NCBI GenBank assembly: GCA_001662425.1
Contig: BDDC01000092.1
Location: 52,762 to 116,761, forward strand
Length of the DNA: 64,000 nt
DNA from: Chlamydomonas sphaeroides
Taxonomy: Eukaryota; Chlorophyta; Chlorophyceae; Chlamydomonadales; Chlamydomonadaceae
Direction of reading: 5' to 3'
A program made the position numbers and the translations under genes. The notes below the pieces were generated by a model. The model was not told the origin of the DNA and searched no databases. It saw only the letters and a program-made list of their open reading frames with translations. Shown piece after piece: positions 40,948 to 52,000 of the stretch (position 1 is the stretch's first letter; each line of letters begins with the position of its first letter).

Positions 40948-43900
40948 ATGGCGAAGACGCGGCGTGTGAGTAGTGACTTTGTGGCTTGCAGATTGTGTGG
41001 GGTTGAGCTGCCGTGACGGCGTTCCGCAATTGCCGGCGGCTCTTGCCCGCAGCGTAAGAAGCGGACGCACGTCTCCACCGACGCTGCGGAGGTGAAGAAA
41101 CCTGATCCGAAGACGTTCGTCTTCAAGCGTGGCAAGCAGGCGGTGAGCGGTCGCGGAAGGCATGCACAGCAAGCAGCACCGCAGCTTGGGCATCGCAAGA
41201 GCCCTCACAATCTATCTGTTTAGACAACTGCGATGGTCGGGCAGCCCCGCGTCGCGTGTACTTCCTCCTCGGTCACCATGCCCTGCCCCCTCTCGCGACC
41301 CCCTACCGCCAGAACATCCTCGCGGACCTGGAGCAGGACGTGCGGCGCATGATGCTGCCCAACACAGCACAGAACCTTCGGGTGAGGGAGACCTACCGAA
41401 GACTCCTGGCGAGGGGGCGAAGGGGCGAGGGGCGGGTGGTGCCGCCGCCCGTCACGGCGCTACGCACCACTCGCCGCGCTGGGCCATGCGGCGTGCGGCT
41501 AGGCCAGCCGCCAGCTGGCAGGGCGAGTCCACCTGCCAAACACAGCCCAGGACGCACGCATGGAGCCGGGGGTGCGGCATGGGGCCACGCTTCCCCGGGG
41601 GTCGGGGTGGGGCCTGGGGCGCACGATGCCGGGGAGGGCTGGCGGTGGCAGGTGAACATCTGCGGGCACCCGCCGTGAGGCCGGCAGGGCAACTGACAGG
41701 CACTCTGGCCGGGGCGGCAGCGGTGCACACTGTGGCTAGCTCCTGGCGGCTGCGGGGGGCCGTACGGCGGCTGGCTGCTGGCAGCGGGGCGGCGGCGGGG
41801 CGTACTGCTCGCCAGGCGGTCCTCGCGACGCCCCCGGGAGCGGAGCGGCGGCCGGCCAGCAGCAGCGGCGGCGGCCCTGGCGGACGTGACCAGCCGCTAT
41901 GCGGCACGAGGGCTTCGGATGCTAGCGACGGCGCAGCGACACAGGGACGACGAGGTCGCTTACACCTGATGGGCATGGCGGCTTACACCTTTGGCGCGCG
42001 GAGGCGGGGCTGCCGCTGCGGGCCTAGACCGGCCGGCGCCCTCGCAGCCGCCAGCGGCCGACGCGGCGGTCGGCGCATGGCTGTGCGCCCCTGGTGGTGG
42101 GCGCCCAGTGGGCGCCCCTGATGGGCGCCCAGTGGGCGCCCAGTGGGCCGCGGGGGATGCGGTACGGCACACAGCCGCGGAACGAGTCCCGCGCTGGCAG
42201 GGCCAGCCCCAGCCTGTGGACCAGCCGCACCCGGCCCTGGCCCTCGTGCCGAGCTTGCGCCTGCGCGCCGGGCTGCGGCGCGCCGGCGGGAGGCGTTGAG
42301 CGACAGGCCCAGGGTGGGGTGCTGTGGGGGCAGCCGCCTGGCACACGGTGGCGGTGGTTGGGCGGCGGTGGTTGGGTCGTGTGCTGGGCCCTGCGGTCCA
42401 TTCGGCGGCTCGACTGTGGCCAAAGGGCCTGCGCTGGCCCGAGCCGCGCCAAGCGCCGTGAAGCTCCCTGCTGCACCTGGACCTGGGCCTGCCGTGGTTG
42501 CTGGGTCGCCATTGTGGCACAGCCGGGCCCGTGCTCCAAGGCACGGGCCCCGATGTCCCGACCCCAGCCGCTCCCTGGCACGGGTCGCCGGCCGATGCAG
42601 GGGACGTGCGCCTCTCCTACGGCTTTTGGCCTCGGCCCCGCCCTCCAGTAGCCTGCCCCTGCCCCTGCCCCTTGCTGCCCCGGCGCCTCGACCCTGCGCC
42701 GCCCCTCGCGCTGCATCGAACAGGAGTCGCGCAAGAACACGCTTCGCGATTTTGTGTCGGTGGCGGGGCCGCTGGGCGTGAGCCACTTCATCATCCTCAG
42801 CGCCACCGAGAACAACAGCTACGTCAAGATGGCCAAGACGCCGCGGGTGGGCAGCACTATAAACGTGTTTATTAGCAGTCTGCTGTCATGCTGTTAATGT
42901 AAACCCGCCATGATTGCGATGTCGGCATGGCAGGGATGGTGTCCGCTGGCATGGCAGGGATTGTGTCCCGCGCCGCCCCTGCGCCTTGTGCCCTACCCGG
43001 ACACGAACCCTGGACCCCTGTCCCCTCCCCGCAGGGCCCCACCCTGACCATGCGTGTCAAGAGCTACTCGCTCATTCGCGACGTGCAGTCCGCAGCCACG
43101 CGGCCGCGCGTGCCGGCGAACGCGTTCAAGGTGCGGGCGCTCGCACGCATTTGGACGTCATGAAGGTTGCGGGCCCGCGGGCTGCTGGCCTCTGCGGGGA
43201 GAGTGCCTGCAAAGGCAGGCTGTGGGCTGTCACCCGGGGCCTGGTCTTGGCCTGAGCCCTGACACTCTCACCCTGGCGCCTGACTCTCACCCCATGGCCC
43301 CTCAGACCCCGCCGCTGGTGGTCATGAATGGGTTCAGCGGCGATGAGACGCTGCGCCTGGTCACCACCATGTTCCAGGTACGGCAGGGCGGTTGGTACGG
43401 CAACGCTTGGCCAGCACAGCACAGCTCGACGACACGTGCTGCCCTTGCCACCACCGGGTGGACAGGCACGGCCGCTGCAAACTTGATGACCTGCGAGGCC
43501 AACAACCTGCGCTGTTGCGCCCACCGTCCTGCCGCTGCAGGGCATGTTCCCCGCCATCAACGTGCAGAAGACCAAGCTGGGCGCCTGCCAGCGGGTGGTG
43601 CTGCTGTCCCGCGACAAGGAGAGCGGTGCGTGGGGGGTGGCGTGGTGGGGGGCCAGGGGGCTGGCCCCGCACCGGTGGTAGCCTGCGCGCGCAAGGCATG
43701 TGCAGCAGTCGGGCGGGGGTATCTCCGCTCCACGCACCCCGGGTGTCCATCCCGCTTCCGCCCTCCTCCCCTCCTTCCATCCATCCCTGCTCCCCTCCTT
43801 CCCTCCTTCCCTCCTTCCCTCCTTCCCTCCTTCCCTCCTTCCCTCCTTCCCTCCTTCCCTCCTCCCCCTCGTGCAGGCCTCATCCGACTGCGCCACTTCT

Positions 43901-46439
43901 CCATAGCCGTGGCCCCCTCGGGCCTGCGCAAGAGCGTCAAGGTGCGGCGGGGCTGGGCTGAGCTTGGGTGGCGCGCATGCTTGCGCCGCTTCCAACTTAG
44001 TGGTCGCCTGTCGCAAGCGGCAAGGCTGCTTTCGTGGGCATGCTGACCCAGGGGGGACCCGCGGCCCAATGCCCTCCCCAGAGCCTGCTGTCGCGGCGTG
44101 AGGTGCCCGACCTGGGCACGTACCGCGACGTGTCCGAGTTCGTCACCAAGAGCGGATACGGCTCGGTGTGTGCGTGCGCATATGCTCTTGCGGGCGTGGT
44201 GTGGCGCCGTGCTAGCCCCCAGCTCGGTCCACAAGTCGACGTCACTCGAGGTGGCGGCGGTCACCGGGGGCCCGCTGGTGCTCGGGCCCTGGGGCCCTGG
44301 GGCCCTGTGGCAGGGGCCGCCGAGCCTGCCTGGCCCGCCTGACCCACGGCGCTGTGCTGCTGCAAGAATGCACGATGCATCGCTGCGCAATTTCTTGATG
44401 GGCATGGTGCCCGCTGGCCCCCTACGGCTGGTGCGCGCAGGAGAGCGAGGGCGAGGACGCCGAGGCGAGCCGCGTGACGCTGTCGCAGAACATGGGGCGC
44501 GGCAACGTGGCGGCGCGGCAGAGCCGGGTGCGGCTGCACGAGATCGGCCCCCGCATGGACTTGGAGCTGATCAAGGTGCGGCCGGCATGGGCACCGCCCC
44601 GGGCACTGCCAATGTATCTCACATCTTGTGGTTAGGCACAGCACCAAGATAAATGTTGTGATCAATTTCCGTGAAGGTGTTGTGGGCTGGCCTGGAGCTG
44701 GGGCTGGGGCCACCTCAGACATGCCTGAAACAATGCGATAGGCGGCATGGAAGGGGTGCATGCCACCATGCGCGCTCATACGCCCCCCTGCCGCCTGCTT
44801 GCTTGCTCCAACACCACACCAGATCGAGGAGGGGCTGTGCGAGGGCGCTGTGCTGTACCACGCGCTGGTGAAGAAGAGCAGCGAGGAGGCGGCGCAGCAG
44901 GCCAGCAAGGTGGAGCAGCGGGAGGCGCTGCGGCTGGAGCGGAGGCGGCAGCAGGTGCGGGCTGGGCTGGGTGGGGCTGGGCTGCGAGAGGGGCGACGAG
45001 GAGGGGCGGCAGAGGGCCGGTGTGTCCAGGCCAGGCGCCAAGGTTATCGAGGGTCATAGCGTAAGGGGCGCTCGTGCCGGGCCTTGCTGGGCCCGGCAAC
45101 GTCGCAACGACGCAACGCTGCGCACGCAGCATAACGAACGCAACTCTGATTGCGAACTGCCAAACTCCAACCCCCACCGCAGGACGCCAACGTCAAGCGC
45201 AAGGCAGCGGAGGCTGCGCGCAAGGCCGCGGCGCAGGTGTGTGCGGCGCGGTCCCTGGCAGCGGTGGCGGCGCAGCAGCAGCTATGTGGGCAGACAGCCC
45301 TGTGCCTCCTCTCGTCGGGCTGCTTCGGGGCTGCCTGGTCGGCTCCGCGAGCTAGCAGCACGGCGCAGTAGCGGCCGTCCTCGTGTCCGCACTGGTCGGC
45401 CCTCTGGAACATCCAGCACAGCCTGTGTGTGTGTTACGTGCTCTGACCTCCGTTTCTTACGAGTTCTGGCCTACGGTCCTGCGCGCTCGTGACCGCTGCC
45501 CTATGCGTGCCGCCCGCCGCAGGCCGACGAGATGCGCAAAGCGGGCAAGCTGCCAGCCGGCCACAAGATGTGGTGGGAGCGCGACCCCACGGGCGTGCCC
45601 AGCGACGCGGAGGCCGAGGACGAGGAGGACGGCACGGAGGGCGGCTCGGGCGAGGAGGGCGAGGAGGGGCGGCCGCGCAAGAAGGCCAAGAAGGTGGCGA
45701 CCGACGTGGACGACGAGGACGACGACGCGGCGTACTTCAAGTGCGTGTGCCCGTCACGAGCCGTACCCAGAACCCATCTGCGTCCTGGCGACCGTCAAGC
45801 ATGGCATGCCTGGGCACCCCGGCTGGACCCGCCTGGCGCAGGGTAGCTCGGCTGCCCCAAGAATCTTTCCTCCTCCCGCCCACCCGCGGCAGCTGCATGG
45901 CCCCAGCCGTGCGCTTGCCGCGTTGAGGCTCCGGCCGCTTTCCCCATCCCTTTTCTGACATCCCGCCCCGCGTGTGCGCTCGCTCCCTGTGCCGCAGGGA
46001 GGAGGTGGGCCGCGCGCCCGAGCCGGATGAGATGGTGGGCTCCTACCGGGGCCGCGGCGGCCGCGGCTTCCGGGGAGGCAGGGGCCGAGGGGGCCGGGGC
46101 GGCGGCCGCAGCGAGCGTGGCGACGACTACGGCGGCAACCGGGACCGGGTGGGTGGAGGCGGCGGAGGCAGAGGCAGAGGCGGCGGCGGCGGAGAGCGGG
46201 ACGGGGGCTTCAGCCGTGGTGGACGCGGCGGGGGTTTCGGCCGGGGGAGCCGGGACGGGGGCGGCGGCTTCGGTCGCGGAGGGCGAGACGGGGGCCGCGG
46301 GCGCGGGCGCGGCGGGGGTGACAAGGGACGCGGGGGCGACCGGGGGCGCGGGCGCGGTGGCGGTGGCGGGCGCGGGGGACGGGGTGACGGCGGCGGCGGC
46401 GGGCGGCGCGGTGGCGGCTTCAAGAGGGGCCGGTCGTGA
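40948..46439 (+). CDS. PPAN: Peter Pan/SSF1 ribosome biogenesis factor (Brix family)
   Basis: Fourteen exons: 40948-40965, 41053-41142, 41313-41381, 42724-42846, 43035-43130, 43306-43377, 43541-43625, 43877-43941, 44082-44165, 44441-44575, 44823-44954, 45183-45236, 45523-45740, 45998-46439; all in phase, 560 aa. The start MAKTRRRKKRTHV is basic. The Brix domain follows PPAN/Ssf1 closely: VAGPLGVSHFIILS, GPTLTMRVKSYSLIRDV, LRLVTTMFQGMFPAINVQKT, RHFSIAVAPSGLRKSVK, DLGTYRDVSEFV, GRGNVAARQSRVRLHEIGPR and LELIKIEEGLCEG. These proteins act in the nucleolus in 27S pre-rRNA processing for the large subunit. After an acidic linker with a basic RKKAKK patch (likely nuclear signal), residues 414-560 form a long Arg/Gly repeat tail, typical of fibrillarin or nucleolin but unusual in this family. 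The first coding exon is only 18 bases. Intron 3 is 1342 bases and carries a 12-base repeat. Confidence 0.95.
42098..42147. repeat. GGGCGCCCAGT repeat in PPAN intron 3
   Basis: Four or five units of GTGGGCGCCCA, each containing the palindrome GGGCGCCC, in the long intron 41382-42723. Confidence 0.85.
43790..43865. repeat. (CCTTCCCT)n pyrimidine tract in PPAN intron 7
   Basis: About nine CTTCCCTC octamers run almost to the exon 8 acceptor at 43876, so they double as the polypyrimidine tract. Confidence 0.95.
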
Positions 46440-46602
46440 TGAGGGGGAGGACAGCTGGGTGGCGCTGTCAGGGGGCTGGGAGCAGGGAGACTATGAGCGC
46501 TGGGCGCACTGGGCGGCTTGCGGCGATGCAGGAGAGCTGCTGCCCGGCCGTCGCTTGCAGCAGGAGGCTCCTGGCTTGCGGCCTTGCAGTTGGATTGCCG
46601 TG

Positions 46603-46607
46603 TGTAA
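46603..46607 (+). terminator. TGTAA poly(A) signal of PPAN
   Basis: TGTAA 164 bases after the PPAN stop, the first one seen. Confidence 0.6.
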
Positions 46608-46609
46608 GG

Positions 46610-47128
46610 GGCCCATCTTGGCACTGTCGCCCTGTGGAAAGCCACAGGAATCGTACATTCATGAGCACCATGATCGCCTTGCCGGCAGCAGCGCTCCATC
46701 GCCATGCGCTCAGCTCGCGACGTGGGCTGCAGCCAAGACGCGCCCCGCCACCTCGCAGCTACTCGCGGGGCTCCCACGCGCCCTGCCTCACGGCCAGCGC
46801 TCCCCCCGAGTTCGCACCGCCTCCACGTACCCCGCCTCCTCCCCACCGCACGCATGTCCATGCCCGCAGCAGGACCCTGCGCCCAACCTCGGGCGCCCGA
46901 CCGCCCTACCCAATTCGACAGGTCACAGGGTCGTGATAGCAGCATACCTCGTCTTTGAAACCCTACCCTACCGCCCCAACCCACCTGCCCCAGGCAGGCT
47001 CCTCCCCACGACCCCATCGCCTGCGTCTAACCCCTCCTGCCTACCGCAAGCTGCAGCTGCAGCCTCACCGTAGCCCCTCTGCCCGCTCGGGCCTTCAGTC
47101 CCCCAGCCGCCGAATTCATCTGCCGGCG
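46610..47128. other. Convergent intergenic region
   Basis: Between the PPAN poly(A) signal and the stop of the leftward membrane-protein gene. It must contain that gene's 3' UTR, but no TGTAA for it is visible. No other feature seen. Confidence 0.4.
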
Positions 47129-48476
47129 CTACAGCGCGTGCGCCTTGGGCGCGCCCCCTCCTGCTCCCCCTCCTGCTCCTGCCGCCGGCGCCACAGACAG
47201 CTGCTTGTTGTGCAGCGTCTTTGTGTACCAGGCCGCAGGGTCCAGCTCCACCCGCGAGAACGGACTGCCCTGCACGCCGCCCGCTCCACCCGCGCCGCCG
47301 CCCGCCGGCTTGCCGTCCGCGCCCGGCCCGGGCCCCGGCGCCTGCTCCGACGGCAGCGACGAGCCGCTCTTCGAGTGCTGCCGCTGCGGAGGCGGCGGCC
47401 CGACTGGGCCCGCGCCTCGGTCGTCCGGCACCGCGCTCGCCGGGGCGCGCACGGGCAAGCCCGCCGGCACGCCCGTGCTGCCCATACGCCGCGGCTGCGC
47501 CTGCCTGCCACCCGCCTCCACCCCCGCGCCCGGCGCCACGGCCGTGCTGCCCGGCCCGGGGCCGGCACTTGGCTCGGCGGCCTCCGGCGCGCCGTCGGAC
47601 GGCTGCGTCCCCAGCCCCGGCCACAGGCCCAGGCTCAGCCGGTGCTTGGGCGAGGAGGCCTGCGCGGCCGTGGTCATGGACCCGTGCCGGCTGAGCGCGT
47701 GCGACTCGCCACTGCCCTGCCGCTGTTGGTGCTGCTGCCTTGTGGTCGTGTTGACCACAACCGTCAGCCACTTGCCGCTGGCGGTGGTGGCGAGGAAGCG
47801 AGGGCCGGCGCCGCCGCCGGCAACGCCCGACCAGCCGCCGCCGGCGTCGCCGCCCATTTCATCCACGGGCAGGCCGTCGGCGGGGCCGGACAGGGTCCCG
47901 GGCCAGACCCCGGACAGCCAGGCCGGCAGCCCCGAGCCGCGGCCGCCGTCTAGGGCCTGCGCCAGGCGGAGCTGCAGGCGCGGCGGCAGCGCCGACAGGG
48001 GCCAGGGCAGCGGCCGGCGGGGGCCCCAGCGTGAGCGCCCGCGCGCGTCGTCGATGACCACCTCGGCCTCCACCTGGGGGTTGGAGCTGGAGAGCGGCTG
48101 TCCCTTGCCACGCCTCCAGCGCCCGCCGGCAGCTCTCTGGGTGCACACGGGGCGAGGACGACCGGAGGTGGGATGAGGTGTTGCAGGAGGGAGGCAGCAC
48201 GCCACGGGGCGTACGGAGGAGCACAGAAGGGGGGCCGGCGGCTGGTCGCGGCGGGGTTGCAATGGAGACGGGCAAGTGGCTCACCAAGCGGCGCCGGGAG
48301 GCCCAGGCGTACACGAGGTAGGCGAGGAGTAGCGCCAGCGCGGTGCCCAGCACGGCGGTCACCACGGCGACTGGCAAGGCGGAAGGAGCCGGGTGCAGCA
48401 GCGCAGGCAGGTTGCAGCTACAGCAAGAGCGCAGGCAGGTTGACCGGGAAGCAACCCACGCGGTCGTGCCCGACAT
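47129..48476 (-). CDS. Single-pass membrane protein, unknown function
   Basis: Main exon 48073-47129 (315 codons with stop) and a preceding exon 48370-48285 join in phase. A short first exon, 48476-48422, starting MSGTTAWVAS, also fits phase but its donor (GTAGCT) is weak, so the start is uncertain; model length 361 aa. The second exon encodes a clear membrane helix, VAVVTAVLGTALALLLAYLV, followed by Arg (WASRRR). The rest is soluble, low-complexity and Pro/Gly/Ser-rich, with a few ordered pieces (VEAEVVIDDARGR, PRFLATTASGKWLTVVVN, SPFSRVELDPAAWYTKTLHN). I recognise no family. The opposite strand is also open through most of this exon, but lacks the splice-linked helix and the polar pieces, so I prefer the minus strand. 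It is divergent from the protease gene, 579 bp away. Confidence 0.55.
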
Positions 48477-49055
48477 GTAGGGGGTCCAGTTGCACACGGG
48501 CCGTGCCCGGAGCCTGGTGCCCCAGTGGGTGGGGCCTTGCTCGGTCGTGCCCGGCAGCTAGGGTGTGACCCGTTGTGCGCAGACCGTGCCCAGAGCCTGC
48601 TGCTTCAGGGTTGCTAGCTAGGAAGAGCTGCGTTGGCTTTTGCGCTTGCGCCGAGTGGGAATGCTGCAGCCCGACTCACCTCGAGGTGCGAGCACCGCTT
48701 TGTCGCCAACAGGAGTATGCTTGAGCAAGCTGCTGACCGGGCGGTCCATCGGAGTGTACTACGTAGTCGCAACTACAGGTCGTGTCGTGGCAAGCCCCTA
48801 CTCATGATGTTGTGGCAGTGGCAGCAGGGTATGAACTCTCTTATATTGTAGCGAGGACGCTAAGCAGGCGTCTGGGGACTGAGCTGTGCAGCTGTCGCTT
48901 GGGGCAATCCCGCAATAATTCGCTTTGGCGGATTACAGTACTCGTCCTCACGTCCTGAGCCCTTGCATACACCTATTGCACAGCTGTGCAGATAAGCACC
49001 GAACGTAGCTCAAGCTGCCATCGTCTCACCGAGCCGAGGTCCTTACGAGAGCAGC
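48477..49055. promoter_or_regulatory. Upstream region of the membrane protein and protease genes
   Basis: 579 bp between divergent genes. It holds a TTATAT at about 48840, which could be a TATA-like element for the protease but lies some 215 bases from its ATG. No other site recognised. Confidence 0.3.
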
Positions 49056-52000
49056 ATGGCTGCATGCACAAGGCTCCTGCTGCTCGCAGCGCTCGCTGGG
49101 CTGGCCGCCGTCGGTCAGGGCCAGCCGTCCCTGACAGCTTCGGACCTGCTCGCGCTCGCCAAGGTGTTTGGCCGCCGCAAGGGTTTTGGCCTCGAGTGCC
49201 CACGTCAGCTGCAGGGCGCCACACCTGACAGCGGGCCCGCTTACCCGGTCGCCTTCGCCTTGCCCCCTCCCCCTCCGCCAGGCCCAGCCACGTACTGCTT
49301 TCATGCTGTGGTCGCAGCAGCACGGCCGCAGCTACCGTGATGGAAGCACGGTGAGGTCGGGGATCCCAGCAAGAACGACAGCACAACCGCGGCCCCACAT
49401 CGCCGACGCAACGCGTCCTCCGCCCCTCTCCTCTCTGCGAACGTGCGCGGCTCTGCACCCCCCCCCCCACACACACCTGCCGCTTTCTGACACCCGTCCC
49501 TGCTGTGACGCCACCCCATCCTGCCTGTCCACAGGAGTACAGCCGGCGGCTGCAGGTGTTCACCGACAATGTGGCAGCCATCCACGAAGCCATGCAGCGC
49601 GACCCGGGGGTCACGGTGGGTGTCGATCTCTATGCTGAACATCATGGCGCAGCGAGCGCCTCGGACTGCGGCCGGGGTCGCGTGTGCTGCGCCCGCGCGT
49701 CTCGAGGGGCTACTCTCCCGGCCAGCGGCCACCCCCACGCCGCGCTCCCCTGTGAGGCCGCCCCTGCACGCCGGCCCGATCGCACCTCACTCGCCCCGCC
49801 CTGGCCCCGCCCCGCAGCTGGCGCTCAACGAATTTGCCGACCTGACGTGGGAGGAGTTCTCCAAGGGCCGACTGGGCCTGGCCATCAGCGAGCAGGAGCT
49901 GGAGCGCAAGTGCGTGGCAGCGGCAGTGCGGCGGGCGATGTCGGGGATGTACCATGGGAGTAACGAACTAGTTGCGAACCTCCGAGCGGGGATGTAGTGT
50001 GTTGATTGAGAGCCAACGCCACGATGTGTTTGACGTGTGCAAGGCACGGCCGCGGGCCGCCTGGGGCGGAACAGGGGCACCCGCCAGCTGGAGGGCAGCC
50101 CGCGCGACGCCCCGGGGTCGCCTGCCCTCTGCCCCCCTCATTGCCCGCGTGCTCCTCACGGTGACGTGTGCCGCACCCCGGGGCGATCAGGGCGGAGTGG
50201 CCGGGTAGTCGCGAGCCTGTGTGCGATCGCGGCCTACCCCCTGATCTGCCGCCTGCGCAGGGAGCGGCTGGGCGAGGCCGCGGCCGAGTCATGGCGCTAC
50301 GCGGGAGCCGCCACGCCGCCGGCCATGGACTGGCGCGACAAGGGCGCCGTGGCGGAGGTGAGGCCGCACGCTCCGTGAATACGCTGTCCTGGGTCCCCAC
50401 ACCGCTTAGCGGTGCCACCTGCGCTCGCAGCCAGGGGGTCCGGGCGCTGCGGAGCGCGCGTCGTGGGGTGTCTGCGGCGCGCAGGTCACGCGTCGTCGGA
50501 TGACGCTTCGGCCCGTCCTGCCCTCTCCGTGCGCCCTGGTCCCAGGTCAAGAACCAGGGCCAGTGCGGCTCCTGCTGGGCCTTCTCCGCGGTGGGCGCCA
50601 TCGAGGGCGTCAACGCACTGGCCACCGGAGAGCTGGTGTCCCTGAGCGAGCAGCAGCTGGTCGACTGCGACACGGGTGCGGCGCCGTGCGCGACACACGT
50701 GCACTACATTCCCGTACAGCCTCACTCAGCGCAATGTTGTGCGCATAGGCGGGGCTCTGAGCTAGGCGGCGGCCCCTGACAGAGCAGCAGCTAATTGATC
50801 TGGAGACGTCAGGGCGCAGGGCCCTGCCTGGGTGCGGGACTCTACACGGCAGCAGCCCATCGCCGCCTCGGCAGCAGCCGCCCCGCTCCATATGCGCTCC
50901 CTGCCTGGCCCCCGCAGAGAGCAACCTGGGCTGCGGCGGCGGTCTGATGGACGATGCGTTCAAGTACGTCATGAAGAACGGCGGCATCGACACCGAGGTG
51001 GGTGGGGGCCATGACGCGGGGAAAGGGGGAGCGGGGTGGGCTGGAAGCCGGTGCGGTTCGGGTCGGAGGTGCCGCGGGCAGGATGGCTTGGCAAGGGTGC
51101 AGTGTCCGCAAGCGTGCTGGCGCGAGCCAGAAGGTGCCTGGCCGCAGGGCCATGCGTCCGCCAGGACGTCTATCTAGGGCACATGCTGACACCTGCCCCG
51201 CCTGCCCTGCCCGTGTGGCCAGGCCGACTATTCGTACTGGAGCGGCTGGGGCTTCGGACTGTGGTGCAACGCCCGCAAGCAGCAGGACAGGTGCGGGCGC
51301 CGCACGCAGCAGCGCCCGCCTGGCGGCCAGGCCGCGCGACACACGTGCCTACCCCCGGGCCTCGCGCCCCCGGAACCTCTCGCATTGCCGCTAGCGTCAT
51401 CTACCGGACAGCCCATGCCTTGTGTCTCAGCCCTCCCCTGCGCTCCGCAAACAACGCTCCTGGAGCCTCCCCCCGTAGCTGCGCGCCGCGTGACACGTGA
51501 CACGTGACACGCCGGCACTGCAGCCGTCTTGCCCACCCACCCGCCCCGCTGCCCTCCTGCCCTCCCCCCCCGGCCGCATCCACAGGCAACAAACGGGCAC
51601 TGACCCGCTCCCCTCCTCCCTTCCTCCCCCGCTGCCCTCCTGGCCCCTTCCCGCAGGCCGGCCGTGTCCATCGACGGCTACGAGGATGTGCCCACCACCG
51701 AGCCCGCTCTGCTCAAGGCCGTGGCGCACCAGCCCGTCGCCGTCGCCATTTGCGCGAGTGAGTCCGCCAGGCGGCGCCGCTCCCGCCACCAACCCCGCAG
51801 TCTTGCCGCCGTACGCGGCGCGCTTTGCGCAATGCCGCGACACCCCACCCCGTCGATTGCCGCCCACCCGCACGACGCACCTCTTGCAGCGTACCCCACC
51901 CCGTGCCCCGCCCGGGAGGTCACGCTGCCTGCTGCTCCGTGTGCCCCTCACGTGTGTCCCTGCACCCGTGCCTCTACCCCTGCTCTCCCTCCCCGCCACC

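Noticed and set aside
41162..42121. Long + frame in PPAN intron 3
   Set aside because: It runs through the exon 3 donor into the intron in a different frame from PPAN and shows no motif.
47145..48176. Open + strand frame opposite the membrane-protein gene
   Set aside because: Very Pro/Cys-rich with no domain and no splice-linked start; the minus strand gives a membrane helix exon joined in phase.
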